A stretch of DNA of 64,000 bases, from NCBI RefSeq assembly GCF_009389715.1, contig NC_052399.1, positions 17,425,646-17,489,645 on the forward strand, given 5' to 3'. This stretch comes from Phoenix dactylifera. Taxonomy: Eukaryota > Streptophyta > Magnoliopsida > Arecales > Arecaceae. The translations under genes and the position numbers were made by a program. Below the pieces are notes generated by a model. It had not been told where the DNA came from, searched no databases, and saw only the letters and a program-made list of their open reading frames with translations. Positions 1 to 11,260 of this stretch are shown here, piece after piece (positions within the stretch are counted from its first letter, which is position 1; every line of letters begins with the position of its first letter).

Positions 1-798
1 AAAAAAAATTATAATAATATGAGACTTCAATTAGCAAATTTTTATTATACATTAAATAATAGATTTTAATAATGATCGAGCAAAACTTCTGTTATCTATT
101 ATAGCATCCGCATGGTAAATGGAGAACTTTGCACAAGGAGTTATATGCTGAAACTTCCATCATTAATAACAATAGCAGTTACATAGATCTCACGTGACGC
201 ATAGGATATAATTTTTTTTTTTAAAAAAAAAATTGTAACATAACAGTTTAGCAGGTTATAGCACATAAAAGAACTTAATAACCAATTTTTTTTGCATATT
301 AAATAATAAACTTTAATAATAACCGAGTATATTAATACCGACATCATTATTATCTATTGTATATTAAGTAATAAATTTAATAATTGAGTATATTAATTCC
401 AACTTTATCCACATGATGTAATGTATGGAGAGTGTTTCACAAGGTATATGTTTTTAACACATTTTTGCATGTTACCCCCTTATATCTAGTTTTCTCCTTC
501 AGGGAATCGCATCATCCTTTTGTGAATGTCTACGGGTGGTGAAATTAACTCGAACTAAAAAATAGCGCAGTTGAAGCATGAGCAACCTGAGTCATGCCTG
601 CGGCATCTCGCAGTTAGGATTCTTGGAAAGTGGCAAACGAAAACTGGTAAGAAACCATTTTAAAAATCCATCCATCCTTCACGTGTGCTTGTTTGACTTT
701 ATCAATGGAATCCACACCCTTTCATCTCTAATTCTATGCAACTAAGAAGCCTACCTATTGGCCCTCGGTGCCTGACCGATCTTCCATTTTTTGCTTGT
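1..798. other. AT-rich intergenic DNA with a degenerate duplication
   Basis: I see no gene here. Two stretches resemble each other: about 40-150 and about 293-460 both contain an 'attaaataata' motif followed some 100 bases later by a 'cacaagg' motif. They look like old diverged direct copies of one AT-rich repeat. The only open frames are short and AT-driven. Confidence 0.4.
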
Positions 799-2873
799 AA
801 ATGATTGTCTCCTTGTCAGGGCAGGGAAGAGGGACATGCTGGCCCTCAAAAGTGTCTTGGAGAACTACTATAAGGCATTAGGTTAGAGGGGGAACCTTCA
901 CAAGTCTACCGTCTGCTTCAGTCTAAAGACGGAGTTGCAGATGAAGTAGGCTATTAGGGGGCTCCTTGGTATTAGGGAGCAGGAGGGGCCATGGAGTTAT
1001 CTGGGTATCCCCATCACGGAGGGAGACTGCGGGTGTTGGAGTGCCTCAACATGGTGCAGCGCATCCATGGAGGCTGGAGAGCAACCTCGCTATCCATGAT
1101 AGGTAGGCAAACGCTGGTGAGATCGGTCCTGAGCTACATGCTGGTCTATCTCATATCCAACACAGTCGTCCCGAAGATTGTGTTGATGAGGATTGAACGG
1201 CTTCTTCGAAACTTCTTGTGGGGCTCAAATGGCGATAGTCACGAGGTGCATCTATTGGCATGGGAGACGATCTGCCAGCCAACTCATCAGAAAGGTCTAG
1301 GTGTCCAGTCTCTTTTTATGAAGAGACATTGATTGCATGACATGCGGCGAGACTGGTACTTGAGCTACAGTTCTTCTGGAGTCAGGTGATGATTGCTTGC
1401 TACGAACCAGTAATGGTAGGTGAGGTAGCTTAGAATGGTCAGAGGTGTTCCTTCCTGTAGGGGGAAATTTGTAGGTATGTGTCCACCGCCTTAGCTAATA
1501 CCAAGTGGCTGATCGGCGATGGGGCAGTGTGGATGTGGTAGAAGACCCTTGGGTTGATACTCGCCCGATGAGCTATAGCCGACCATGGTCAACATTGAGG
1601 CCGTATGTGAGCTATGGGTTTGCGTTCTTCTCCGCCCTGAGGGGGCAAGATGGGACACTAACCGGATCAGCCATCTGTTTGGTGACTGGTGAGTACCTCG
1701 CAGAGAGAGTCTGGTCGTTGCAAGTTCTGAAGAATGCTAGTCTAGATGTGAGGGTTTGGTGTACGTCTTGTAGCCCCAGAGTCAGAGTGAGAGACATCTA
1801 TGGCCTCCTTTAGAGTGAGCAACACTCGAGGCAGGATTGTGCCTGAATCTGGAGGTTCGATCTTCACACGAGAGTTGCTATATTTTTTCTAGAAGGTGGT
1901 TTGGAATCGGCTGCTGACAAAATCTGCATTGAGCGAATGGGGACTGTGCATCCAATCATAGTGCCATGGATGTTAAGTGGAGGAGAACATGTACCACACT
2001 CTGTTTTAGTGTGAGCGAGCTAGGAGGGTCTGGAGGCTCGTCGATATTCCGTTGAATGCTCGGTGCCAGTCGGGCTCCTTCACTCAAGCGCTCGGACGGT
2101 GGGCCGCCGCCCCTCAGACCTGATATGTGGCCATTGGGGCGATTTATACTGCTTACCATATTTGGCTGGCTAAGAATGCCTAGATATTTGGAGAGAGCAG
2201 CCCTACACTCAAGTTCGTCATAGAGTGGGCCCGTGCACAGACGACAAAGATCACCCATACAGGTCCATTGAACAGGTCTTTGATAGCTCGAGGTATCTGG
2301 AGCTCTATATCTGCTCTTGTAGCGCTATGAATGGTATTTTTTGCTTGGGACCCACACCCCTGAGTTTTCTCAAGGTCAACTTCGGCGGACATGTGCTACA
2401 TGGTGGCAGAAGAGGTGGTGCAGAATTCATGATCAGAGGCTCAAACTCTAGAGTCGTTATTGCTGATGGGTGCCAGATCTTTGACATTTCTATTTCTTGG
2501 CCGAAGCTAAGGACAGCTTGAACTAGTTTGTATTAGGCCCGACGTGTTGCACAATTCTGCTCGAGGGTGACTTGGCTACGGTGATTAGCTAGATCCAGAG
2601 GTGCACCGGCAACATGGGTGGTTGTCACCCATTGCTTCGGAACATTTGGGCTATGATAGGTAGAGACGTTGCTTTTTAGACCAAGCATATTTATAAAGAG
2701 GTCAATGGAGGTGCAGATTGGGTGGCTTTGTATGTAGCTGACCACTCTAGGGGAGCTCTCTGGATTGGTGAGGGAGAGCTGCTTAGAGCGCTCCGAGACT
2801 TGTTATCTTTTAACTTTTTTGGATGTATTTATACTAGAAGTGTATGAGTCATCCATTGTAGCCAAAAAAAAGA
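799..2873 (+). mobile_element. L1-type LINE fragment (reverse transcriptase end, zf-RVT region, RNase H), decayed
   Basis: Conceptual translation, with several stops and frame changes, follows the usual order of a plant L1 element. First comes the end of the reverse transcriptase (a 'KSTVCFS' motif near 900 and 'YLGIP' near 1000). Then come the 'IGRQTLVRSVLSY' and 'NFLWG' motifs (about 1095-1220) typical of the region after the RT domain. A zinc-finger RVT-like stretch with 'ARRVWRLVDIP' lies near 2020-2060 and 'AYHIWLAKNA' near 2150. Last is an RNase H-like segment ('KVNFGGHVL', 'ELRTA'-like) at about 2370-2560. A short A-rich run at 2863-2872 marks the probable 3' end. The 5' part of the element is absent. 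It is inactive because the frame is broken repeatedly. Family assignment is firm; the exact left border is not. Confidence 0.8.
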
Positions 2874-3204
2874 AGTCAACAACTAGTGAATGTACAAAAC
2901 ATAAAGATCCTCCCATATAACCCTCTCAAATGACAATCTAATCTATATTTTGGTCGGACAGTACGTTAGGCTATCACGTGTTTACGCTATTATACAATAC
3001 ATATTTACCAAAACTATCGTTGGTTATCATAACAATCATTAATCATATAGTATAAATATTTTTTAAGTAAAAATTAGTACAAAATGGATTTTTATAAAAT
3101 TAATATTTTATCTAGTGAAAATTATAAATGTAAAATTATAGTCACTATTTTCGTTACATAATGACATAGCTATTATTTAAAAAGCCATTATCGAGTGCAA
3201 TCAA
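2874..3204. other. AT-rich intergenic spacer
   Basis: I see nothing beyond AT-rich sequence following the LINE 3' end. Confidence 0.5.
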
Positions 3205-3575
3205 ACTGATCCGAGTCGAATAGCTAGAGGCTCGAGCTCGACTCGATTTAAAATACTCAGGCTCGAAATTCAACTTGAGATCAGTCAAGCCTTAATAGCT
3301 TTACTTGATTGAAAAAAAGTAATACTCCAGATCAACTCAAGCCAACTCAAATATCAGCCCAGCTACACTCAAACTCGAATTCGAGTCTTGGTCATAATTT
3401 AAAAGTATGACTAAAATAAATATAATATAGTAATATATTTTAAAATATTAAATTAATAATATATAATATAATATTATTCAGGTCGAGTATTCTACGATTC
3501 AAGTTTGACTCGAAAAGCTGTTCAATTTATTCAACAAGCTGGCATCAGCTGAGTCAAATTGAATCGTGTTTGGAC
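3205..3575. repeat. Dispersed repeat rich in CTCGAGCTCGA-type palindromes
   Basis: Both ends carry short palindromic motifs built on TCGAG/CTCGA (3223-3245 and 3480-3515), with an AT-rich core between them. The look is that of a non-autonomous element common in plant genomes, but I see no clear terminal inverted repeat or target duplication. It ends about 330 bases upstream of the OVATE gene start, so it forms part of that gene's distal promoter region. Confidence 0.35.
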
Positions 3576-3812
3576 CTAGCGGAGCCTCAGCAAATCTCTC
3601 ATTTGCACCTCTATATTTTATATTAAACCAGGAGATGTATGCCCGATGCAGCCCGACGCGCCCGTCCGACCTGCCCCCTCGGGCACGACACTCATTCCAC
3701 CAATTACTCGAAAAGGCAAACCACCAACTCGTTCCTACAATAATAAGCTCATAATATAGGGGAGCCACTTCTAGCTAGCGTGGATTCCTTTCCTTAGCCT
3801 GAGTTTGAAATA

Positions 3813-3821
3813 CTATAAAAA
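3813..3821 (+). promoter_or_regulatory. Probable TATA box of the OVATE gene
   Basis: CTATAAAAA lies 86 bases upstream of the start codon at 3907, followed by a pyrimidine-rich stretch typical of plant leaders. Transcription would start near 3845-3850, giving a leader of about 60 bases. This is inferred from position and sequence only. Confidence 0.6.
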
Positions 3822-3906
3822 CCCTCCCCTCCTCATTTTTTACTATTCTTCTCTCCTCTTCAAGTCAAAACAAGTGCAAATGAGATAAAGGGATCGAGGA
3901 GAGGCA

Positions 3907-5010
3907 ATGGAGAGCAACAAAAGCAGTAGCAGGCTTAAACAGCGACTCGCTCGCATGTTTAAGTCCTCTTCTCTTCTCCGCTCCGCCTGCAACAGTTCCA
4001 CCTCCGCTGCAACCATCCTGAGCTCCACCGGCTCGAGTCGGACACTTCTGCACGACGTCGCCTGTGAGCCCTTCTTCGTCCCCCGCCGCCACCGACACCG
4101 AGGTGTCGATGATGATGGTATGCTCTTAGCCCATAATAGCCTCGGTCGGTCTCCATCCTACTGGATCGCCAACGATCGTCATCATGAGGTTCCCGCCTTG
4201 CGGCTCGCCATAGATTGTGGCGGTTGCCGGCCTACCGGAGACCTTCCTCTTCTCATGGCCAAGAGTGAGAAGGGGAAACATGGGAAGAATAAGAAGAAGG
4301 AGAGGAGAGTGAGGGAGACGGGTGGGTTCTACGTGACCGGAGAGGGGGAGGGGAGGATGTGCCCTCCAGCTTCCCCTTCCTCTCCGTCAAAGAGTTCTTA
4401 TTACTACTATTGCTTCAATGAAGTGGGGAAAGAAGAGAAAAAGATGGAGAGAAACAAGAAGAAAAAGAAGAAGAAGAAGTTGCTGTCCAATAGCTATGGA
4501 TTCAGTAGCTCTTCTTCTGTGAACAGTGATGATGGATTCGAGCTCTTTACTAGTGAAGAAGGAGAGGGTAAGGAGGAAGTGACCGAGACTTTCTTCTCAT
4601 CGAGGAGCTTCTCCTCTGATTCCTCAGAGTTCTACCAGCGTCCCATGCCCAATGCTAACAAGAACAAGAGTAAGAAGGCGTCTCGATGTCCACCAAGAAT
4701 AAGATCCAAGAATCACGAGAATCGGAATGCCAGCGAGGGGTTTCGGCCCTTGGTTTCGATAGCCTCGAGGGAGAAGAAGATGAAAGAGTTGGCGGAGGAG
4801 AAGAGAGGGTTTGCGGTAGTGAAGCGGTCGAGCGATCCTCATGGTGACTTCCGGAGCTCGATGGTGGAGATGATCGTTGGGAGACAAATCTTCGAGGCAG
4901 AGGATTTGGAGAGGCTCCTCCATTCTTACCTCTCTTTGAACTCCCCTCACCACCACCCAATCATCCTCCAGGCTTTTTCTGATAAATGGGTAGTCCTCTT
5001 CGGTAACTGA
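3907..5010 (+). CDS. OFP: OVATE family protein (transcriptional repressor)
   Basis: Single-exon gene of 367 residues. The C-terminal OVATE domain spans about residues 302-365. It shows the family pattern of a 'KRSSDP' lead, 'DFRSSMVEMI' and a final 'AFSDKWVVLF'. The N-terminus has the short basic 'LKQRLARMFKSS' block (residues 10-21) also seen in many members of the family. A poly-lysine run (about 183-193) could act as a nuclear localisation signal. The middle is low-complexity, rich in Ser, Glu and Lys, as is usual outside the domain. OVATE proteins are plant-specific nuclear co-repressors that interact with TALE homeodomain proteins and influence organ shape and secondary wall formation. 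The start was chosen because it is the first ATG after the TATA box, sits in a good context (GGCAATGG), and begins the conserved basic block. Lack of introns is normal for the family. The subgroup cannot be decided by eye. Confidence 0.92.
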   Translation: MESNKSSSRLKQRLARMFKSSSLLRSACNSSTSAATILSSTGSSRTLLHDVACEPFFVPRRHRHRGVDDDGMLLAHNSLGRSPSYWIANDRHHEVPALRLAIDCGGCRPTGDLPLLMAKSEKGKHGKNKKKERRVRETGGFYVTGEGEGRMCPPASPSSPSKSSYYYYCFNEVGKEEKKMERNKKKKKKKKLLSNSYGFSSSSSVNSDDGFELFTSEEGEGKEEVTETFFSSRSFSSDSSEFYQRPMPNANKNKSKKASRCPPRIRSKNHENRNASEGFRPLVSIASREKKMKELAEEKRGFAVVKRSSDPHGDFRSSMVEMIVGRQIFEAEDLERLLHSYLSLNSPHHHPIILQAFSDKWVVLFGN

Positions 5011-5630
5011 TTGTTCAAATCTAATGTAAGATTGTGGTCTTTCTCTTATTGTTGGAATGTTTACTGTTAACTGGGTATTAGTCGCTGACTGTAATATTAG
5101 TCTGCTGTTTGTGAGTTCTCTCTCCAAGATCTTAGTTACTTTTCTTCATCCTCGTTTTAGTCTTTGTTCTATTCATTACCTCCTCTTCTCCTCCTCCCGC
5201 ATGTGCATGGAATGGAGATAAAAGCTATATGCAGTGTTTCTCCTATAGGTAAGGTCAAGCGAAGGAATTAAGTTGAAAAGTTGCACCACTCTCTTGGGAT
5301 TTGAGCTGGGATTTCTTCTTTTTTCTCCTTTTAAAAAAGCTAAAAGAAAGTGTGCAATAAAAGAAAACCTAAAAGAGGCGAAAAAATGGCTAGAAGCGCT
5401 GGATTCTTGAGGAATTCTCGTTGCCAATGTCAAAAAAAAAAAAAAAAAAAAAAAAAAAAACACTTATGTACATCAGATTCTTTACCCCAAGACTCCCTCT
5501 TCAGGGCAGCCATACATTTTCTATGAGGGTAGAAGTGTAATTGGATAATCTTTTACTTCTTTTTTTTTTCTTTGTTCAAAACTAATCCTACTTTTTTTTT
5601 TGATGATAAAAAAACTACCATTTAGTCCGA

Positions 5631-5683
5631 ACTAATCCTTATCATAAAGAAGGTTCAAAACTAATCCTTATCATAAAGAAGGT
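5631..5683. repeat. Short direct repeat (two 24-base copies)
   Basis: The 24 bases at 5631-5654, beginning ACTAATCCTTATCATAAAG, recur exactly at 5660-5683, a period of 29 bases. It is probably a small slippage duplication. Confidence 0.8.
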
Positions 5684-7089
5684 CCGAACTTTGAACCTTC
5701 TCTTTTAAATTATAGAAATATTACTAAAAATAATTATTTAAGTTAAAGAGTGTTAAAAATCGAGTTTTTGAGATAAAATGAAGTCCTGATATAATCTTGT
5801 GTGTAGGGTAAGGTAAAAGAGACAATGGACTAAAGGTAAAATCCAGCATGTAGAGTATGACCCTTGTCATAAATATCAGAGAAATAAGAATTGCATTTCA
5901 GCATTGTACTTGCTCTTCTATCCATGTGAATGTTTTGTTAACAAAGTATTTAGGATTAAAGGAATATGTCACTAAGATCCAGAGTATTTATACCACGATC
6001 CAAATAAGCCTCACTCACAGGTATCTAAGCAATTCTTTCTTTTGCTTTTATAGAACTTTCCTCTTAAATCATCAAACCATCACCCACTAGCTCAATGACA
6101 AGCTCTCCTTTTTAATGTGCCCCCATTCTTCTCACCTTCACTCTGAGACCTCGCAATACAGCCGTAGTAGTCAATGGCTTTTGTTTCTTTTTGTAACACT
6201 AAGTGCTGGCTTTAGCCCTAGATGTAGCAACTCTGAGCACTTGGCGAAGAGACCTAGTTTTCCCTAGTGTAATGTTCTCTTTTCTCCCATGTATTGACTG
6301 TTAATTAACGGCATGTAACCATGCTTGATGATTAAAAATATGTTAGATCACAGTCTAAACAAAAAAATAGTTTGATAATATATAATTTATTACGGACATG
6401 AATATATATCTATAAGCATGTATTATGTATTAAAAAAGACTCCATAAAGGTTATGGAAAAGACAATTCCATGTTCAAGAGCTCTCATATATTTTGGAAAG
6501 GTAATCAAGTGGTCGACCATCTCTCGCTTCCTCTTTCTGACCGAAGAGGGAGATAGATGTGCTAGAAAACTTGTTAACGTCTTTTTTCTCTTTAGGATGG
6601 TTAAAAGAAAGATAATAAATTCTATAATTAGGTTGGGTAAATGTAAGGGCGTGCTATTGGCATCAAATTATCCAGAAAAGGGATAATGAAAGAATAATGA
6701 TGAGAATAGCATGGATCCGGATGCTTTGATCTTTAAGAATTTTCACTATGGTTACGCCATCCTTTTGGAAGAAGAAAAAATGTGGTATAGCCGAAGCTAT
6801 GATCGAAGTACTAGATTGCTATTCCTACCAACAAATTAGAGTCTTACTTGAAAATTAAAAGCAAGAAATTTAAAGATAAAGTAAGGATAAGGATAATTTA
6901 AACATATACTGATTTAATTTATTGAGCAGCCAAAGAATCCCTTCTTGGGATTACAATCTAAAATTTATAAGTGGCTTCGATAAACAGCTTGATATATGTC
7001 ATTATATAACTTTGGACACTTGTCCTTGTTGGTTTGTATCATATGGACTGTCATTGTCATGCATGGTAGTTATCTTCTCCCCACCATTT

Positions 7090-7270
7090 CTATATTCTGA
7101 GTAGTTGTACGACTTCTCCTATGTCCTGAATCGTGGTAAGCTAGGTGTAACTACCCTACTTCTCCATACTCTAGGTAATAGTGAAATATGTGTAACTTCC
7201 ACTCGTCTATACTCCGAGTAGTGGTAAACTAGGTGTAACGACTTGGCTCCTCCTATGCATGAGTAGTGAT
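7090..7270. repeat. Degenerate tandem repeat, unit about 60-70 bases
   Basis: A block with 'gagtagtggtaaactaggtg' and 'taacgacttctcc'-like words recurs about three times in imperfect form. There is no coding potential. The unit length is estimated by eye. Confidence 0.5.
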
Positions 7271-10200
7271 AATTGATGGTCAACCACCATCTTTAGACTC
7301 TGCTCTACTAAGACTTCATTCTAGGCTGATAGTTCTTGTCCCTCTTGGTTTACACCATATTTAGTCGATCTGCATTCTTGGTGTATCAGCCTTTAGATTG
7401 TAGCCATCGATCTGGATGTGTTGTGAATACTAACTTGCTAGATTTGTTTGTTCATCGATGATTGAATCCTTTATTTGGACTTTTGGCCAGCAAGTTGGTC
7501 TAAATGTTCAAGTGCTTGTTGATGCTTGTGCAGTAGGTATCCGGAGAATGCAATAGGTATGATGTTGTTTAATCACCAAAAAGTATTATCAAGATTGAAT
7601 GGTTATACAGGCGACCGTGATCATTGATTCTTCTTAATTATATAATTAAAAGGAAACTATATAGAACCATGTTAAAAGAAATATCAGATTAGCCACCAGG
7701 AGAAAAATGAAATATCAGAGCTAGATGTTGAAGATTTGGATCTAAGTATCAGAACAGGAAAATAATATTTAACATACATTATATAGGTATTGAATCATAA
7801 TAAATTTAAACTGGAAAAAGGATCCACAAGAAAAAGTTGCATGAAATTCCAAAAACAAATAGAATTATTGGATTTGGATTTGCCACTTGCTAAAGTCGAC
7901 CAAATCTGACCCAGCCGATTTGCACTGTAACAGGGAGTAAACACGACCAGAACTTGACAACGTTAGAACCAAGATTGAAGACGACTAATCAAAGGCTGGT
8001 GTGCTATTTTCTGATCACAGAGGAGGCCAGATGGCAGAGGATAATAACCCCAAATAGGTAAAGGTGGCAAGAAGAGTAGTAGTATTTAATTGTCAGCTAG
8101 CGGTGCGCTGCGAGTATAGGAACTTTTCAGAGGATACGTACGCAGGCACCAAAGTTGTAGGCTTTTTAATGTACAAGTTGAGAAAAAAAGTTTTAAGATT
8201 TTTTTTTTTGGGAGAGAGAAGAAAGAGTGACAGAGGAGAGAGGGTTCGTTAAGTTGGGGTGGCAGCGGCTTGCTGTGTTAAGAAAGTATAGGGGAAAGAG
8301 AATTCCTTTCTCCATGCAGCAATATGAGAGGCATTTACGTGGGTTGGTGCAGAGTTAAGTGGAGGGAAGGATGCTGACATCCCATCGAACACCCCTTTTG
8401 CTCCTGTTTAATTTTTTGTTTCCTACTCCTTTAACTCATCGATCGCCTTGGTTCTTGAGCTCTTTCAAAAGGACACCTCTCTCTGTCTCATGTGTGAAGC
8501 GTGAGAACATGATGGCATTTTGAGAGAAATTATTACATGAACCAAGTCCACTAAACTAATCCAATAATATAGATGGTGGATAACATGCACCCATTATTTG
8601 ATCTTGAATTATTTAAATATAAAATATAATATGGTGAGCGACTATTGGACTGGTCCAATGAATTTGATCTATCTAATAATTAGACTTATTTTGGTGATAC
8701 TATGGTGCGCGTGTGTTAGTGCCATGCAGGGGTATTGGAGATGACCTATTTGGGCTATTCGGTAGCTACAAGGTGCAGGTTCTTAGGATTTAGTGCAGCA
8801 AGAGTAATTCAAATTGAATGTATGGGACTTCTCTATGTTGTAATATGATTTAGAGGAAATCTTTTTCAAAAAAATAAAAATTTTTATATTTTAGTAATGT
8901 CGATACAAAATTTTAAAAAAATCAAGAATCATTTCTACACCGGTTGAGAGCAGGTACAATACATACCAACCCAAAAACCAAGATGAAGGACATTGACGAA
9001 TATGCATGAATATATTCCAAAAATCTTTGATATGTCTTGTCTAGGTCTCCAACTTCTAATTTGCATTTCTCATGATGTTTTCTCACAAGAGTACTGTGTT
9101 TTTGCATGAAGAATGCATGGATATCGAGTTGATTACATTAGCTTTAGTTTCATTTATGTGCTTAAGTTAGAAACAAGCATATCTATCACATAAATAATAT
9201 ATCGTGCACTATCCAAAATATATTACAATGAATTAATTTATTTTTCTCTTTTAGAGATTAAATTGTTATTTTTAGACATATATATTTTAATTAATTATAT
9301 ATTAAATTTAATAAAAATAGGTTTACTTAGAAAATGAAGCTCTTATCTTAGATATTAATTTACAATGATCTAATACTTCCAGTTTTTTTTCAGAAAAGGT
9401 ATAATATTTCTAATACATTTTATATAATGATTTCAAAATTGCTAATAAAATTTAGAAAAAGATAGAAATTTTTATTTTTCCAAGCAAATAAACATTATCT
9501 CCAGACGTAGTCCAGCTAGTGGCTATCACATCACATATACCTGAAAAGATTAATATCATTTTTAATATTTCAATAAATTATTTTTTAGGTAACTAAATTT
9601 AAATTCTAAATAGTGAAAAAATTAAATTTTAAGCGAGGGCTTTCATAGATGGACCCTATATGTACATCATACAAAAAAAATCAATTTGAACAGATTAATT
9701 TTAAAATGTAATTACTACTAGGCACAAATTCGAGTAGAATCCTTGTGCCCAAATTTATCTCATTATTTTTGCAAATCTGCTAGAATGTGGACATCGTAAT
9801 TACAAAACATGATCCCAAATTTTATTCATGAATTTGACATATTTAATAGCTTTTATATTATTTTCAGTAGAAATAAATTTTAAAAATAGGTAGCTCAAAA
9901 AAACAATCTGGTAGAGATGTTGAATAGACCATTCTCAACGCCATATCCAAAATTAGTCGCAGCGAACATCATTGGTCGGGTTAATTTGCTTATTTTTAAA
10001 AATAGGTAGCTCAAAGAACCCATATTTCTCAATCAATTTGACCTAACATTTTTTGATTTGAGAACAAGTTTAATAATGATAACAAGTTTAATAATGTTTA
10101 AATGCTAAAATTAATTGACTAACTTAAAATGTAATTAGTCATATGGTTATTAGATTATATACAGTAGATTAGCTATGTAAATAAAACATATAAATATCGT

Positions 10201-10295
10201 CAATCAACCTGAACCCGATAAATAGAACCATGGTTCCAACCTTCGCCGGCCTGTAATCTCATGGTATTCATATCCAGCCTGCTAACTTGACAGGT

Positions 10296-10461
10296 TGGGC
10301 CGGCCCATTTGCAACCCCTTCCACGCGTCTAGTCTTTGCGGGGTAATTAGAAGACCAGGCCTTATTTAGCCCATCCAATATGTTTCAAAGAATTAGGCCA
10401 GTCCAAACCGACATAAAGTAAGCCTAATAGGCCAGCCGGCCCAGTCCGGACCTTCTGGGCT
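10296..10461 (+). promoter_or_regulatory. Cluster of five site II (TGGGCY) elements upstream of TIM17
   Basis: TGGGCC occurs at 10296-10301, GGCCCA at 10302-10307, AGCCCA at 10368-10373, GGCCCA at 10438-10443 and TGGGCT at 10456-10461. Site II elements, bound by TCP factors, are known to be enriched in plant promoters of nuclear genes for mitochondrial and ribosomal proteins. That matches the downstream TIM17 gene. Function is inferred from motif and position. Confidence 0.6.
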
Positions 10462-10496
10462 CTGACTTCAAAGCCACTGCCGACCGAATTCTAGGT

Positions 10497-10519
10497 AGGG
10501 TTTGTTCCTAATTTATATA
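10497..10519 (+). promoter_or_regulatory. Telo-box-like AGGGTTT and TATA box of TIM17
   Basis: AGGGTTT lies at 10497-10503 and TTTATATA at 10512-10519. The start codon follows at 10571 after a CT-rich leader. Telo-box plus site II is a known combination in plant housekeeping promoters. The leader would be short, about 25-30 bases. Confidence 0.55.
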
Positions 10520-10570
10520 CCCCTCAGCCGTCTCTTCTTGAACCTCTCTCTCTAGGTTTTTCCTGGCGAC

Positions 10571-11260
10571 ATGGGAACGCCGGAGACGTCGCGCGAGCCG
10601 TGCCCGGACAGGATCCTGGACGACGTCGGCGGGGCGTTCGGGATGGGAGCGGTGGGAGGGTCGGCCTTCCACTTCATCAAGGGCCTCTACAACTCCCCCA
10701 ACGGTGAGCGGCTCGCCGGCGGCGCCCAGGCGGTCCGCATGAACGCCCCTCGCGTCGGCGGCAGCTTCGCCGTCTGGGGAGGTCTCTTCTCCGCCTTCGA
10801 CTGCTCCATGGTCTACATCCGCCAGAAGGAGGACCCCTGGAACTCCATCATCGCTGGCGCCGCCACCGGCGGCTTCCTCCAGATGCGCCAGGGCGCCGGC
10901 CCCGCCGCCAGATCCGCCCTCTTCGGCGGCATCCTTCTCGCTCTCATCGAGGGTGCCGGCATCATGCTTAACCGCTTCCTCAGCGCCCCCCAGAATATCC
11001 CCGATCCCGCCCTCATGATGCCGCCATCCGGCGTCCCCGCCATGGCCGGCGCTGGAGGTTCCATCCCCCAGATGGGATACCAATCTCCAGTCTCCACAGC
11101 TGAAGATACCACTGCCTCCTCTTCTTCTTGGTTCGGAGGGTGGTTTGGAGGTGGGAAGAAGCAGGATGAGGGGAAGAGCGGAGGTGGAGGCAGCAAGACA
11201 GAGATCCTGGAGAGTTTTGATACGCCAAGCACTCCGATCCCGACTTTTGAGTACAAGTAA
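10571..11260 (+). CDS. TIM17: Mitochondrial inner membrane translocase subunit TIM17
   Basis: Single exon, 229 residues. The Tim17/Tim22/Tim23 domain covers about residues 9-140 with four hydrophobic, Gly-rich segments (about 18-38, 62-84, 92-108 and 113-135). The signature begins '[17 protein letters not shown]', followed by '[16 protein letters not shown]'. Cys11 and Cys78 match the pair that forms a structural disulfide in yeast Tim17. TIM17 is a channel-forming partner of TIM23 and imports presequence-bearing proteins across the inner membrane. Residues 141-229 are a Pro-, Gly- and Ser-rich tail. C-terminal extensions like this are typical of plant TIM17 and absent from yeast. The gene is much more GC-rich than its surroundings, as is common for intronless monocot genes. 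The first in-frame ATG was chosen; it lies 52 bases after the TATA box. The isoform (TIM17-1, -2 or -3) cannot be assigned. Confidence 0.93.
   Translation: MGTPETSREPCPDRILDDVGGAFGMGAVGGSAFHFIKGLYNSPNGERLAGGAQAVRMNAPRVGGSFAVWGGLFSAFDCSMVYIRQKEDPWNSIIAGAATGGFLQMRQGAGPAARSALFGGILLALIEGAGIMLNRFLSAPQNIPDPALMMPPSGVPAMAGAGGSIPQMGYQSPVSTAEDTTASSSSWFGGWFGGGKKQDEGKSGGGGSKTEILESFDTPSTPIPTFEYK

Larger units (their letters stand above)
5011..10290. other. Long intergenic region, AT-rich, no convincing gene
   Basis: Between the OVATE gene and the TIM17 promoter I find only short open frames without recognisable domains. Visible features are a poly-A run at 5432-5460, a 24-base direct repeat at 5631-5683, and a degenerate tandem repeat near 7090-7270. 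Small transcripts cannot be excluded. Confidence 0.5.

Noticed and set aside
4624-5127. 167-codon minus-strand frame opposite the OVATE gene
   Set aside because: Antisense of a confirmed coding domain; no recognisable motif.
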